A stretch of DNA of 64,000 nt from Salvia splendens (Eukaryota; Streptophyta; Magnoliopsida; Lamiales; Lamiaceae): NCBI RefSeq assembly GCF_004379255.2, contig NC_056051.1, positions 2,568,062 to 2,632,061 on the forward strand, in the 5' to 3' direction. The notes beneath the pieces are model-generated. The model did no database searches, had not been told where the DNA came from, and saw only the letters and a program-made list of their open reading frames with translations. The translations under genes and the position numbers were made by a program. Shown here piece after piece: positions 22,675 through 33,811 of the stretch; the first letter of the stretch is position 1; each line of letters opens with the position of its first letter.

Positions 22675-23310
22675 TTATTTGCTGCTTCGTTTTAGTTGGC
22701 AGACTCTTTTGCTTTATAGTTATGTTGAGTTTGATAATTTATTATTATTAAAATAAATTTTGAAATCATAATTATTTCGATTTCTTTTATTTCTTAGTAT
22801 TCGATTGATTTGAGTCTTCTTTAATGATAGTATGTTAATTGCATTGTATCTCTTTTGAAGCAATAATATTTTTCGAACGATGATCTTATGAAATTGCATC
22901 TATACGAGATCAACTTGGTTCATCGTTGACTCCACTTGTCACACTTCTATTTTTTTTTAAAAATAATGTAAATAAATATACCCGATAATAGAACAACTCC
23001 TTTCTAGATTGAAATTTAGACGACAATGGAGACTTTTTTGGATGAGATTTTGTGTTCGTTTCTCATCAATTTATTGACAAATTCGAGCAATTAAGTGGTG
23101 TGGAATATTTGAGTGCGAGGAAAATTCAAACTAGTCAAATATATTAATATGGTATGTACTGAAGTTTAGAGTTTCAGGGTAGATAGCGGTATAATGATAT
23201 TTTCTAACATTGTGAAAAAAGAAATCACACCACATTATTTTTTAACTGATGCAATTAACCTAAAAAGACTTACAAAAAGTAGAGGCAATTAATTTGCAAA
23301 CGATGTTGTT
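22675..23310. other. Spacer with a diverged copy of the peptide-gene upstream region
   Basis: 23060-23310 resembles the upstream region of the small peptide gene (16920-17050) and also 40660-40860. Shared words include ctaacattgtgaaaaa, atcacaccacat, gatgcaattaacctaa and agtagaggcaattaatt. No peptide frame accompanies this copy. Confidence 0.45.
22712..22719 (-). promoter_or_regulatory. Possible TATA box of the LRR kinase fragment
   Basis: On the minus strand ctataaag lies about 38-45 bases upstream of the ATG at 22674, within a plausible distance for a short leader. This is position and motif evidence only. Confidence 0.35.
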
Positions 23311-23676
23311 CCACGCCGTCAAAGAATCACCAAAGAAATCCGAAACAGGAACTTATAATTATGCTCGAATCAATATAGTTATAAATTGTTCAAAAAGAAA
23401 ACAAAACAATTACTATAAATAAAATTGCAGGAAAAATAAGGATTAGCACGAGACAAAGTCTCGATATTTCTCGGGCCGTCGAGTCTGCCGTTTTGGCCGA
23501 CCTTCCTTTGCGCTCATCCCCTTTCCTTGCACTTCCTCGTTCCCTATCTCTGCATTATGCTGCAGGCCATCTTCCGTATCTACATGTATCTCCTCGTTAG
23601 GTGGCGTTGTCTCCACGCTCGTATCAATATGGCGCGAAGAATGAATTATATTGGCACATTGATTATGCATTGAAGT
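23311..23676 (-). pseudogene. Gypsy LTR fragment encoding a polyprotein C-terminal tail
   Basis: The minus-strand frame from about 23660 to 23443 ends RPKRQTRRPEKYRDFVSC. This matches in style the tail RPRRQPKPITRYGDFVSH encoded in the LTR of the gypsy element at 43493-49732. The sequence at 23320-23460 also follows that LTR in order (agaatcaccaa, then aacttataat, then agacaaagtctc). It is therefore probably a piece of a related gypsy LTR, truncated on its right by the copia insertion at 23677. Confidence 0.5.
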
Positions 23677-23941
23677 TGTTGTGACATAATAGAGCAATTG
23701 TGTAATTGAGACAAACAAAAACGTAAAGAGACACAGAATTTACGTGGTTCACCAACGTTGTGTTGGCTACTTCCACGGGCAGAAAACGTAGAACAGATTG
23801 TATTAAGATTGTTTTCAAAGTACATAGCTATGCGCCCTACTTCTATATAAATAAGCACACGGACAACGGGCTAGGCCCAATAAGACAACGAGACCCCCGT
23901 TCGGCTAACGACAAACTATATAGATTTAAGACATACTAACA
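23677..23941 (-). repeat. 3' LTR of the copia element (265 bp)
   Basis: It is homologous to 29412-29669 with many substitutions and small indels, for example an extra agaccccc near 23890. It contains a TATA-like ctatataaataag at about 23851-23863 as read on the plus strand. Confidence 0.9.
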
Positions 23942-24030
23942 AATCTCCACCTTGATTTGAATTCTCCTTACAGATGCTTCATTACAATGCCAGACGAATA
24001 GCTTGCCTCAGATTTGCCCTCCTTGGGCAA

Positions 24031-25320
24031 TTAACAGCTCATGACGTTAAGCAAGTCCAAACAATGTTGAAACTTGCTATGTGGGACCGGCTTGGTGAAC
24101 ATATCAGCAGGATTGTCAGTAGTACGTACTTTCTTCACCTCAATTCTCTTCTCATTTTTCAAAAAATGATTTCTCACATCAATATGATTGGTCCTCTCAT
24201 GATGGACCTGATCCTTGGCTAAACAGATAGCACTCTGATTATCGCAGAACACAACATCTTACTCTTGATGTAGACCAAGATCACCAACTAGCCCTTTCAG
24301 CCATATTCCCTCTTTAGCAGCTTCTGTCAATGTCATATACCCTGCTTTAGTTGTAGACAAAGTAACTGCAGCCTACAAAGTTGCCTTCCAACTAACAATG
24401 GAACCACCAAGATTGAAAACATAGCCAGCCATAGATCTTCTACTGTCAACATCTCCAGCATAATCAGAATCAAAATAGTCAGTCATAGAACAATGAGTAT
24501 CACCTCCATAAACGAGACCAACATCAGACGTATCTCTCAAGTAACGAAAAATCATCTTTACAGCCTGCCAGTGCTCCTTTCCAGGATGCCCCATGAACCT
24601 GCCGACAACACTAACAGCATGTGCTATGTCTGGTCTATTGCAGACCATTGCATACATCAGACTCCATAATGCATTAGAGCAAGGAAATCGAGACATGTAC
24701 TCCTCCTCAGCTTCAGATTTTGGTGCATGATCAAATGACAAATGAATGTTTGTGGCACTTGGAGTACCAATAGCCTTAGACGTAGACATGTCAAATCTTG
24801 ACAAAATCTTCTCAATGTAGCTCTTCTGTGCAGGGAAAACTTCTTCTTTTCTCTTTTCCTAGAAATCTCTACGCCCGAGATTTTTTTACAGCACCCAAAT
24901 CCTTCATATCAAACTCACCACTAAGATGAGCTTTCAACTTCTGAATTCAGACTTCAACTTTGCAGCTATAAGCATATCGTCCACATATAGAACAAGATAG
25001 ATCATGGAACCACCATCAACATTGTTGTGATACATACAACAATCATACGGACTCCTGATGTATCCCAGCTGGACCGTGTAGCTGTCAAATCTCTTATACC
25101 ATTGCCTCGTAGACTGCTTTAGTCCATACAAGGACTTCTTCAGCTTGCAAACATAATCCTCATTTCCCGGAACCATAAATCCCTCTGGCTGAGTCATGTA
25201 GATATCTTCCTCAAGCAATCCGTGTAGGAAAGTTGTCTTCACATCTACTTGCTGCTCAAGCTCCTTATCATAATGTGCAATCATCGCAAGTAATACTCTG
25301 ATGGAAGTGTGTCTGACCAC
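24031..25320 (-). pseudogene. Copia reverse transcriptase and RNase H
   Basis: Fragments in order on the minus strand begin at 25320-24934, the RT palm with QVDVKTTFLHGLLEEDIYM, YGLKQSTRQWYKRFD and the catalytic YVDDM. Next is 24804-24373, the connection and RNase H start with GRFMGHPGKEHWQAVKMIFRYLR and DSDYAGDVDSRRSMAGY. Last is 24252-24031, the RNase H end with [23 protein letters not shown]. These blocks copy retroelement RNA into DNA and degrade the RNA strand. They lie in different frames separated by stops, so no enzyme can be made. Confidence 0.9.
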
Positions 25321-25490
25321 TGGCGAAAAAATCTCATAGTAATCAACCCCCTCCTTCTGCTTGAACCCTCTTGTAACTAGCCGAGCTTTATATCTTACAC
25401 CCTCATTTGCTATGGTCGCTTCCTTCTTCTTGAAGATCCATTTCTAAGTAATAATTTTTCTCCCCTTAGGTCGTTTGACCAGCTCCCAAG

Positions 25491-27214
25491 TCAAATTCTT
25501 CCACAATGATTCCATCTCCTCTCCCGTTGCAATGAGCCATTTAGCACGCTCACTACCCAAAACAGCTTCCTTGTAAGTGGATGGTTCGGCAGTAGATGGT
25601 TCATCTTCCACCTCACCAGCAACCTGTAGTGCATATGCATCATATCCTCAAAGTCGTACTTCAACGGAGGCTTCACACATGTCCTCCTAGCTCTGTCAAT
25701 AACAGTGCTTCTTTGACGAGCTTCTGGATGAATATCAGAACTAGTAATTTCAGCAGTAGTGTATTGATCTTCTCCACCTTGGAGTTGTGATTCACTCTCA
25801 TCGTGAGTGACTTGCAGCTCCACCTGTTTATCAACACTACCAGAATCCTCTGCACCGATAAACTGCACAACAGAGCTGAGCATAGATTTCTAATCAAACA
25901 CCACATTCCGACTGTGAATAACTTTATTCTCCGAAGTTGCCAGATTCTATACCCCTTAACTCCTTCTCCATAACCAACGAATACTCTCTTCTTAGCTCTT
26001 GGTTCCAATTTACCCTCACTCATATGATAGTAAATAGTACTCCCAAAAACTCTCAGCAACGAGTAAAGTGCAGGTGTATCAGACCATACCTCATAAGGCG
26101 TCTTGCAGTCAATGTCAGTGTGAGGTCCACGGTTGATCAGATAACACACCGTGTTTACTGCTTCTGCCCAAAACTTCCTAGTCAAACCAGCCTGGAAATA
26201 GTGCATCTCGTTCTTTCAAGCAGTGTCAGATTCATGCGTTCTGCCACACCGTTCTGCTACGGTGTATGTCTAATAGTGTGGTGTCGAACAATCTATTTGT
26301 TCTTACAGAACTCATTGAACTCAGACGGACAGAACTCTAGACCATTATCAGTTCTCAGTCGCTTGATCTTCTTCCCTGTCTATTTTTCCACCAAGGTCTT
26401 CCACTGTTTGAACTTATTGAAAGCATCACCTGTATGCTTCATCATAATCACCCAAGTCATCCTCGAGTAGTCATCAATCATCGACACAAAGTACTTGTGA
26501 CCTCCAATAGATTTTAACACGTGATGGACCCCAACAATCCATATGAATATAGTCGAGTGTCCCCTTGGTCCGATGAACATCCTTCTTTGGGAACTTGTTG
26601 CGATTAAGCTTCCCGAAAACATAGTGTTTGCAGAATCCAGATTCTTCACTTTATGCCCAGGGAGAAGATCACACTTTGACAGAATTTTCATCCCTCATTC
26701 CCCATATGACCAAGCCGCATATGCCATAGCTTTGTCATATCCTCGGCCGGAATCTCGGATGATGCAATATCAACATAGCCTGTGAGATGGAACTTCTCAG
26801 AACATATAAGGTACCACGTTTTAAGGCCATTAGAACCACCTTCGAACCCTTCATAATATGCATTACTCCACCTTCACCTCTGAAGTCGAGTGCCTTATTG
26901 TCGTCAAAGGTGCTCAGTGATACCAGATTCTTTGTCATCTGTGGAACATGCCTAACATCGTTCAAGGAGCAGATGACCCCATCATGCATCCTTATCCGGA
27001 TAGAGCCAATGCCAACCACCTTGCAGACAATATTGTAGACCATGGTAATATTGTCTCTGTCTATCTGCTCGTAAGTGCCTAAATACTCCCTGTGTGGACA
27101 TAGATGGTATGATGCTCCCGAGTCAAGAATCCACACATCATTACAGTGTGGTTGTTCATTCGCAACTAGCGCCACACTTTTTTCAGAATTTATGTCATCA
27201 GCTTCTGCCACCAA
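25491..27214 (-). pseudogene. Copia protease and integrase
   Basis: 27214-26735 contains the aspartic protease core WILDSGASYHLCPHREYL. 26691-26380 holds an integrase part with GGHKYFVSMIDDYSRMTWV (catalytic Asp block). 26206-25491 continues with AEAVNTVCYLINRGPHTDID and KTPYEVW. Frames are broken by stops and shifts throughout. In an intact copia element the protease matures the polyprotein and the integrase inserts the cDNA. Confidence 0.85.
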
Positions 27215-27849
27215 TGTTGAATCGTTGGCATCCTTTTTCTTGACCTCTTTCTTTTTCTTCTTCGGGCAATCATACTTCTAGTGTCCTGGTTCATTATAGT
27301 ATCTGCAGATGTCACCGGGTTGGAAACCTTTCAAACCTCCTTTTGAGTTCGACTTCTTCTTTCCAAACTTCTTCTGACCCGTTGCAGATAATCCTGACGC
27401 CTGACTTTCTGTGGCTGAACTAGTTTCCTGTTGTCGATCTTCTCTGATGTGGAGAGCAGATCGAACATCTTCCAGAGACAATGTTTCTTTCCCAGACAAT
27501 GTTTCTTTCCTAGTCAAAAAGGACGAAAGGAAATTCCCATATGACTCAGGCCAAGAAACTAGCAGAATTAAAACAACATCTTCATCTTCTACTTTAACAT
27601 CAACATTACGCAAATCCAGCAAAATTTTGTTCAAATTTTCCAGATGATCCCGAAGGGGCATACCTTCCTGCATGCGTAATAGGAACAGACGTTGCTACAG
27701 AAGCAGCTTATTGGTTAGAGATTTTGTCATGTATAAACTCTCCAACTTCGTCCAAGGTAAGCAGCAGTTACCTGATCAGCGACTTCAATGATAACACCGT
27801 CAGACAAGCATAACATGATTGTCGAGTGAGCCTTTTCATCTAGAGTTAC

Positions 27850-29169
27850 TGATGCACTATTTTTAGCACTATAAATACCTGCAAGTATACAAAGTAGATC
27901 TAGTATAACTAAAAGTTAGTACCAGATATCGAACACGGGGAATAAATTTACAGATTTTCTACCACATACAAAGCCTCAAATACTATTTGGAAAAACATGA
28001 TTTTTTGGGTTGAATAATTAATCAGATAGAAATAAATAAAAAAAAGCAAGTAATGAAACACAATTGCAGTAAACTTGGTTTGAGAAAGCAGACGAGACAA
28101 GGGAATCCTAAGGTACTAATTTCATCAACTCATTAGTAATTCTAATTATTTTTTTATTTTTTTTATTTTTTTTAAAAAAATTTAACTCCTATATGAAGGG
28201 GGAAATTACAAATAAACTCATATACTATAGAAAGTAGGAAATTTTAACTGATGTCAAGAGGGCTCGAACTCGACACCTCATACATTAATGTCTAAGCTCC
28301 TTGCAGCTAGGACAAAGGCTCTGGACAATTATTTAGTTCTATGTTCATCCAACTCAAACTCTACTAGGAACTATTCCTATCGTGTATCAACACTCATGTC
28401 ACAAATATTGTATTGACACATAGAATATAAATCACTCAAAGTCATCACCGATAAGAGATAAACAATAATCAAAGTAACAACCAAGCAATTAAATATAAAC
28501 CAAGGAATGATTAAAGTAAAACGAGTTGTGAACATTAAACAAAACAAAAAGAACTACATAAAGTCAATTACTTTCATCCCCTGGGATTCTATAAATTTAG
28601 TTATCCATAGATAGATAATCTAAATAAATATAAGCAAAATAAGACATGTTCAATCTAAATTTCCTTCTTTGAATTTCTGCCTATATTCCCGCCAACATTT
28701 AACCGTAATCCTGCCAGGTAGAATGGCCATAACTTTCTCCACAGAACTTCGATTGAGATTTTCTAGGTACCATCGCGAAGATCTTTCAAAGACGAAGAGA
28801 ATGGTATGTAATACTCCCTGATCGGACCTCGGAATCGCCGGAATAATAGGATTGAAGTGAGGTTGCTGCAGCGAACAGGTCCAGCAGCCTCTGGGATGGC
28901 CCGGCGGGCAGTTGGAAAGCTCCTGACTCTCTGGAATGGTTTCCAGCGACCGCTGGAGTGCGCCAGTGGCCCGCTGGGTTGTCCTTCAGCTCCAACTTCC
29001 GAATTTGACCTTTTTATGCTCTTTTTCAGCTCTATTTTGCATATTTCTCACAAAACACGATAAAATACCAAATAGATAAAATATGCAAATAATGGACATA
29101 TAATGCAATTTTGACACTCAAAACGAACCAAATAATGGCCTTAAAATAGTGAAAAATCCGAGCATATCA
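27850..29169. mobile_element. Solo LTR (about 1,320 bp) inside copia gag, GTTAC target duplication
   Basis: It starts TGATGCACTATTTTTAGC and ends GAGCATATCA. The duplication gttac is on each side (27845-27849, 29170-29174). Copia gag resumes on both sides. No primer site, polypurine tract or coding region lies inside, so it is best read as a solo LTR. It hosts a SINE at about 28150-28327. Confidence 0.75.
28150..28327 (-). mobile_element. tRNA-derived SINE
   Basis: On the minus strand a polymerase III-like B box (gagttcgagccc, 28261-28272) follows an A-box-like tagctgcaagg (28300-28310) at a tRNA-like spacing of about 30 bases. A poly(A)-rich tail (28150-28173, T-rich on the plus strand) closes the 3' end. 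The words aattattt at 28143-28150 and at about 28328-28335 look like a target duplication. It lies inside the solo LTR. Confidence 0.6.
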
Positions 29170-29411
29170 GTTACCCACTAGTCATCTTTCTTGTCTGTCT
29201 TCTTCGCTTTTCCCTTTTCCGTTAGCGGCGCCCACAACCCCTACTACTTCAGTAGAGATCGCATTTTGATCTGCCATAAACCGAAACTAATTCTCTCAGT
29301 GAATTTGTCGACCTTCACGTTTAGAGCATACATCTTGATGGATTAACATAGAAACCCGAACAGATGCGAAATTCATAACCATAGTTCGAAAACCAGGCTC
29401 TGATACCAGTT

Positions 29412-29669
29412 TGTTGTGACGGAATAGAGTAATTGTATAATCGAGATAAACAGAAATGAAAAGAGACATAAAATTTACGTGGTTCACCAGCGTTGTGTTG
29501 GCTAAGTCCACGAGCAGAAAATGGAGAACTGATTATATTTAGATTGTTTTTAGAGTACGAGTTATGCGCCCTACTTCTACATAAATAGGCATACAGATGA
29601 CGGGCTAGGCCCAATAAGACAATTCCGTTCGGCTAACGGCGAACTATACAGATTTAAGGCATACTAACA
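29412..29669 (-). repeat. 5' LTR of the copia element (258 bp)
   Basis: It pairs with 23677-23941 and abuts the primer-binding site at 29397-29408. Its last 70 or so bases (gggctaggcccaataagac to actaaca) recur at 31536-31605. Confidence 0.9.
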
Positions 29670-30605
29670 GAAGTTTCAAGCTAGATAGCGGACTAGTGAA
29701 ATTTTCTGATTTGTGCTCCCTTTGTAAATTGTAGGTGAAAATTGAGGAGGTCCTTGGCCCCGTGAAGTCATGTGTGTGACCTCAGCCATATCCTAATCTT
29801 CAGATTTTTTCTTTTGTTCCCTTTTTGCTTAGATCCTTCGGAATCATTGTCATGTGTTACTAATCGGTCTATTGAGTTTGCAAATGATACTTCTGGAGTA
29901 ATAGCTTGAAGTTTCAGATCGGTTGAGGAATTCTTAGCTAGGAATACTTAGCTAGGGTTTATCCTTGTATCTTTTTTCTAGATTCCGATTGTGTACTCTT
30001 TCTTTTTTGTATTTCGGCTTGTTAACTTTGAGACTTGCCATCTCAGTTAGCAATGTAACAAAGAGATCCCGGTAATTAGTGAACCTTGTTGATTTTATCC
30101 CGGATGGTCAAACAATATACCCACCAAGGGTAGCCGAATAGTACCAAGAGTCTCAAGATAATCAAAATATTGTTGATAATATCTACGGTCCATCCTACGA
30201 CATCCCACTAGAAAATTGAGGGGGTGAGGAATAACCATGAGTTCGAGAGTGAAAACACCAATGCTACATATCAATTAGGGATTAATACGAAATAATAAAT
30301 AATTTGAAGAGAAATAATAAGAGAAGGAAAAGATCTCTGGGGAGAAGAGAACGGCAGTTTCTCTCCTTGAGAGAAAACGTGAGAATGATAAATTTATTTA
30401 ATTCTTCCTTCGTTATAATAAAATACTCTACATATATTTATAATATGTGTGGTACAAAAAGATCCTAAAATACAAAAATAAAACAAATCATAACAGACTA
30501 AATCAAATACAATCCTAACAATTTATGAGAATAAATAATAAAAATAATACAAATTTATGGAGAAAATTGGCTGATTTGAAAAAGATATCCGTAGACCGGG
30601 TATCT
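29670..30605. repeat. Duplicated segment R1
   Basis: The sequence from tttcaagctagatagcggac to gatatccgtagaccggg recurs as R2, split between 31606-32047 and 39926-40625. It is unique to these two places except that 30410-30470 has similarity near 56590-56640. It has no gene. Near 30060 the words gagatcccggtaattagtg and cggatggtcaaac look like LTR or leader sequence of an unidentified retroelement. Confidence 0.8.
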
Positions 30606-31535
30606 TTTTAAAAGATAATTTTTTTTTTGTATTGGTAGAATTGTTTGCCTTATTTAAAAAAATATAGAAATGTCAAGTTGAGGTGACGAGGATGACCACA
30701 ACGTTTGCTCCATTGATAACGAAATAATAGTGGAAATTGTTTTCTTTTGTTTTTTTTAACCTACTCTAAATTTTGTAATCGTTCTCAATACTAATTACTA
30801 AATATACATGGCTAACAATAATTTGGTTGAATTATTATGTTTACTAGTATTACTCAAGAAACTTTACAATATTTTCGTGGAAACATCCTAAATAATCAAT
30901 CTTACATTGTATGCTACATTGCTAACGAACTAACAGTCTGGCAATTGTTTTCGTTTGTTTTTAACCTACACCAAATTTTGTTATTATTTCTCAATACAAA
31001 ATCCAAAATATAAGTGGCTAAAACATTTTGATTGAATTAGTATTAGTCAAGTAACTTTAAGATATTTTGGTGGGATCATACAATTAATAAATACTCCCTC
31101 CGTTCCTCTGTAGCTTAGTTGTATTATTTTTTGGATTGTCCCACTATAGTTGAGTCATTTTTTTTTGGCAAAAAATATTTTACTCTCTCTTACTTTATTC
31201 TCTCTCCTCTCTTCATCTTTCTACCTTTTTTCGTTTCTACTTTATTATCTTTTTCCTTAACTCATTTAAAACAATTTTTCTTAAATCTCGGGCCGAAAAA
31301 AATATCTCTACTACAAAGAGACGGAGAGAGTAGTGAATAACAATTTTATTCAATTAAAATGATGCACTGTACATTTATGTTTTAGCAGCACAAAAATTAA
31401 TCTATACCTGGTTAATTGCTAAAAAAACCACCAACTTAAGTTTTGATTTTAGCAAGTTGCATAACTTGCAATATATTAACATTTTTTCTTATTTGTTGCA
31501 AAACAAACATGTCCAAAAAAATGTAGCAATCATGA
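30606..31535 (+). repeat. Dispersed repeat copy A
   Basis: It shares ordered blocks with copies B (53335-55310) and C (57655-59230). These include ggtagaattgtttgcctta, acgtttgctccattgataac, ttaaaatgatgcactgtac, ccaccaacttaagtttt and aacaaacatgtccaaaaaa. It carries a Stowaway MITE (31094-31330) at the same position as copy C. No coding capacity was seen. Confidence 0.8.
31094..31330. mobile_element. Stowaway-like MITE in repeat copy A
   Basis: It starts CTCCCTCCGTTCC and ends ggacggagagag, flanked by TA (31092-31093, 31331-31332). It is orthologous in position to the MITE at 58659-58899. Confidence 0.85.
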
Positions 31536-32047
31536 CAACTGGCTAGGTCCAATAAGACAATTTCGTTCGGCAAACTATACAGATTCAAGGCATACTAACA
31601 TAAGTTTCAAGCTAGATAGCAGACTAGTGAAATTTTCTGATTTGTGCTCCCTTTGTGACTTGTTGGTGAAGATTGAGGAGGTCCTTGGCCCCGTTCAGTC
31701 GTGTGTGCGACCTCAGCCATATCCTAATCTTCTGATTTTTTTCTTTTGTTCCCTTTTTTGCTTAGATCCTTCGGAATCATTGTCATGTGTTACTAATCGG
31801 TCTATTGAGTTTGCAGATGATACTTCTGGAGTAATAGCTTGAAGTTTCAGATCGGTTGATGAATACTTAGCTAGGGTTTATCCTTGTAACTTTTTACTAG
31901 ATTTCGATTGTGTACTCTTTTTTTTGTATTTCGGCTTGTTGACTTTGAGACTTGCCATCTCAGTTAGCAGTAAAGAGATCCCGGTAATTAGTGAACCTTG
32001 TTGATTTGATCACGGATGGTCAAACAATATACCCACCAATGGGTAGC
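31536..32047. repeat. Copia LTR tail plus left part of duplicated segment R2
   Basis: 31536-31605 matches the last 70 or so bases of the copia LTR at 29600-29669. 31606-32047 matches 29670-30130 of R1 in order. The copy is cut at 32047 by the gypsy insertion and resumes at 39926. Confidence 0.85.
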
Positions 32048-32700
32048 TGATGATCCCGCGAATTTTTGATGGTGATGAATGCTGGTAGAGAATAAAGATC
32101 ACGACACAATGAATTTACGTGGTTCGATTTACTGAGGTAAATCTACGTCCACGGGAAGAAAAGAGGGCAGAGTTGTATTGCTTGATCTGTTTTCTACAGC
32201 TTACAATACAGACTTGCTATTTTATCTTTGATCTCTAGAAAGCGAGAGAGTCTAACCCTATCTATCTGATCTAGGTTCTATTTATACATTGAACCAGATC
32301 GTGGCATGCAGCACCATTTACTAGGTAGTGGATGTCGTGGAGATCGTGGCGATCTTGCATGGGTCCACTATCCTGCATGAGTTAATGACTGCTTGACACC
32401 ACTAAATAGATCGTGGGTGTAGTGGAGGTGGAAATCCTGCATGAGTCCACTATCTCCTAGTTCGGTCGAATACTGAGACCGAACTGCTGAATTATTGCCG
32501 AGCAGCTTTTGCCGATCTGAGAGTAGAGCTTGAAGCCGACCTGAGAGCAGAGTTTGATTGGTTGGCTTTTACCGAGCTGGGGCCGAACTCTTTGGTTGTG
32601 CCGAACTGAACTCTTTAGTCATGCCGGACTGATACTCTTTCTTGGGCTTTAGGCTGATGGGCTTTACTGCTGTTGGGCTTGTTTAGTACGTACTCCATCA
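32048..32700 (-). repeat. 3' LTR of the Tat-type gypsy (653 bp)
   Basis: It appears identical to 39268-39920. It contains the words ccgaactg and gccgaac several times and a TATA-like tctatttata near 32276-32285 on the plus strand. Confidence 0.93.
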
Positions 32701-32787
32701 CTACCCCCCCCGGAAAGCGAAGTGAATTACTTCGGCATTCTGGATAAAGGTACGGGGTAAGTTGATGTTTGTCCTCGGTCTTATGAA

Positions 32788-33005
32788 ATGAACATCTTTG
32801 ACCGGACTCGTCTTTGGTCTGATGAAATAAACATCTTTGACCGGACTCGTCTTTGGTCTGATGAAATAAACATCTTTGACCGGACTCGTCTTTGGTCTGA
32901 TGAAATAAACATCTTTGACCGGACTCGTCTTTGGTTTGATGAAATAAACATCTTTGACCGGACTCGTCTTTGGTCTGATGAAATAAACATCTTTGACCGG
33001 ACTAA
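32788..33005. repeat. 39-bp tandem repeat in the gypsy 3' region
   Basis: About 5.6 near-identical units contain catctttgaccggactcg followed by tctttggtctgatgaaat. The 39-bp length is a multiple of three, so both strands stay open and mimic repetitive proteins. There is no evidence of coding. Confidence 0.93.
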
Positions 33006-33010
33006 GCTTG

Positions 33011-33165
33011 TGTCCTAATTTGGCGAGTTTTATCGCTCGGATCGGACTTTCCGTTGTCCTAATTTGGGGATCGGACTTTCCCTTGTCCTAATTCGGCGAG
33101 TTTTATCGCGTGGATCGGACTTTCCCTTGTCCTAATTCAGGCAAGTTTTATCGCGAGAATTGGAC
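33011..33165. repeat. About 45-bp tandem repeat in the gypsy 3' region
   Basis: Roughly three diverged units contain cggactttcccttgtcctaa followed by ggcgagttttatcgcg. It adjoins the 39-bp array on one side and the 89-bp array on the other. Confidence 0.7.
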
Positions 33166-33170
33166 TTTCG

Positions 33171-33625
33171 TTGCAGTTCGTTTCAGACGAAGTGCTTGAT
33201 TCTTAAGCTGAATTGTGGTCTTGTATCCTCTTTAGAAGCTTGGACTTCACAATCGTTGGCTTATTGCAGTTCGTTTCAGACGAACTGCTTGTTTAAGCTG
33301 AATTGTGGTCTTGTATCCTCTTTAGAAGCTTTGACTTCACAATCGTTGGCTTATTGCAGCTCGTTTCAGACGAACTGCTTGTTTAAGCTGAATTGTGGCC
33401 TTGTATCTTCTTTAGAAGCTTTGACTCACAATCGTTGGCTTGTTGCAGCTCGTTTCAGACGAACTGCTTGTTTAAGCTGAATTGTGGCCTTGTATCTTCT
33501 TTAGAAGCTTTGACTCACAATCGTTGGCTTGTTGCAGCTCGTTTCAGACGAACTGCTTGTTTAAGCTGAATTGTGGTCTTGTATCCTCTTTAGAAGCTTG
33601 GACTCACAATCGTTGGCTTGTATAT
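33171..33625. repeat. 89- to 93-bp tandem repeat in the gypsy 3' region
   Basis: Units start at ttgcag positions 33171, 33264, 33354, 33443 and 33532, giving periods of 93, 90, 89 and 89. Each contains cgtttcagacgaactgcttg and cacaatcgttggcttg. The last unit runs to about 33625. Confidence 0.9.
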
Positions 33626-33811
33626 GTTCTAAGAAGGGGATCAGCCTTCGAAGAACAAGATACCTCAGTAACATTTGTAAGAGACGACACGCACAGAGAC
33701 AGACAAAACGCATATAGACAAATAAAAAGCACCGAGACAAACAAAGACCAAGCAAACCAAATAAAGCACATTGACCGAACAGGACTCAAGACTGACTGAC
33801 CGGACTGTCTC

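Larger units (their letters stand above)
27278..29277 (-). pseudogene. Copia gag, split by a solo LTR
   Basis: The likely start is the ATG at 29277 (MADQNAISTEVGV) just inside the primer-binding site. The gag body continues left of the inserted solo LTR as 27673-27278, with LRDHLENLNKILLDLRNV and a lysine-rich region. The zinc knuckle CRYYNEPGH has Tyr where the second Cys should be. An intact protein would form the virus-like particle. Confidence 0.75.
23677..29669 (-). mobile_element. Decayed Ty1/copia retrotransposon with intact ends and GAAGT target duplication
   Basis: LTRs are 23677-23941 (3' LTR) and 29412-29669 (5' LTR), both TGTTGTGAC...TACTAACA on the plus strand. The 5-bp duplication gaagt flanks the element (23672-23676, 29670-29674). 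The primer-binding site for initiator tRNA-Met (gctctgatacca on the plus strand) is at 29397-29408. The polypurine tract (aaggtggagatt on the minus strand) abuts the 3' LTR at 23942-23955. Gene order on the minus strand is gag, protease, integrase, RT, RNase H, which is copia order. Many stops, frameshifts and clear divergence between the LTRs show age. A 1,320-bp solo LTR is inserted in gag. Confidence 0.93.

Noticed and set aside
32781..33018. Open frames on both strands that look like repetitive proteins
   Set aside because: A 39-bp unit is divisible by three, so all frames without a stop stay open. There is no start context or homology.
33160..33799. Open frames of about 105 codons on the plus strand
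   Set aside because: They arise from the 89-bp repeat in the gypsy untranslated region.
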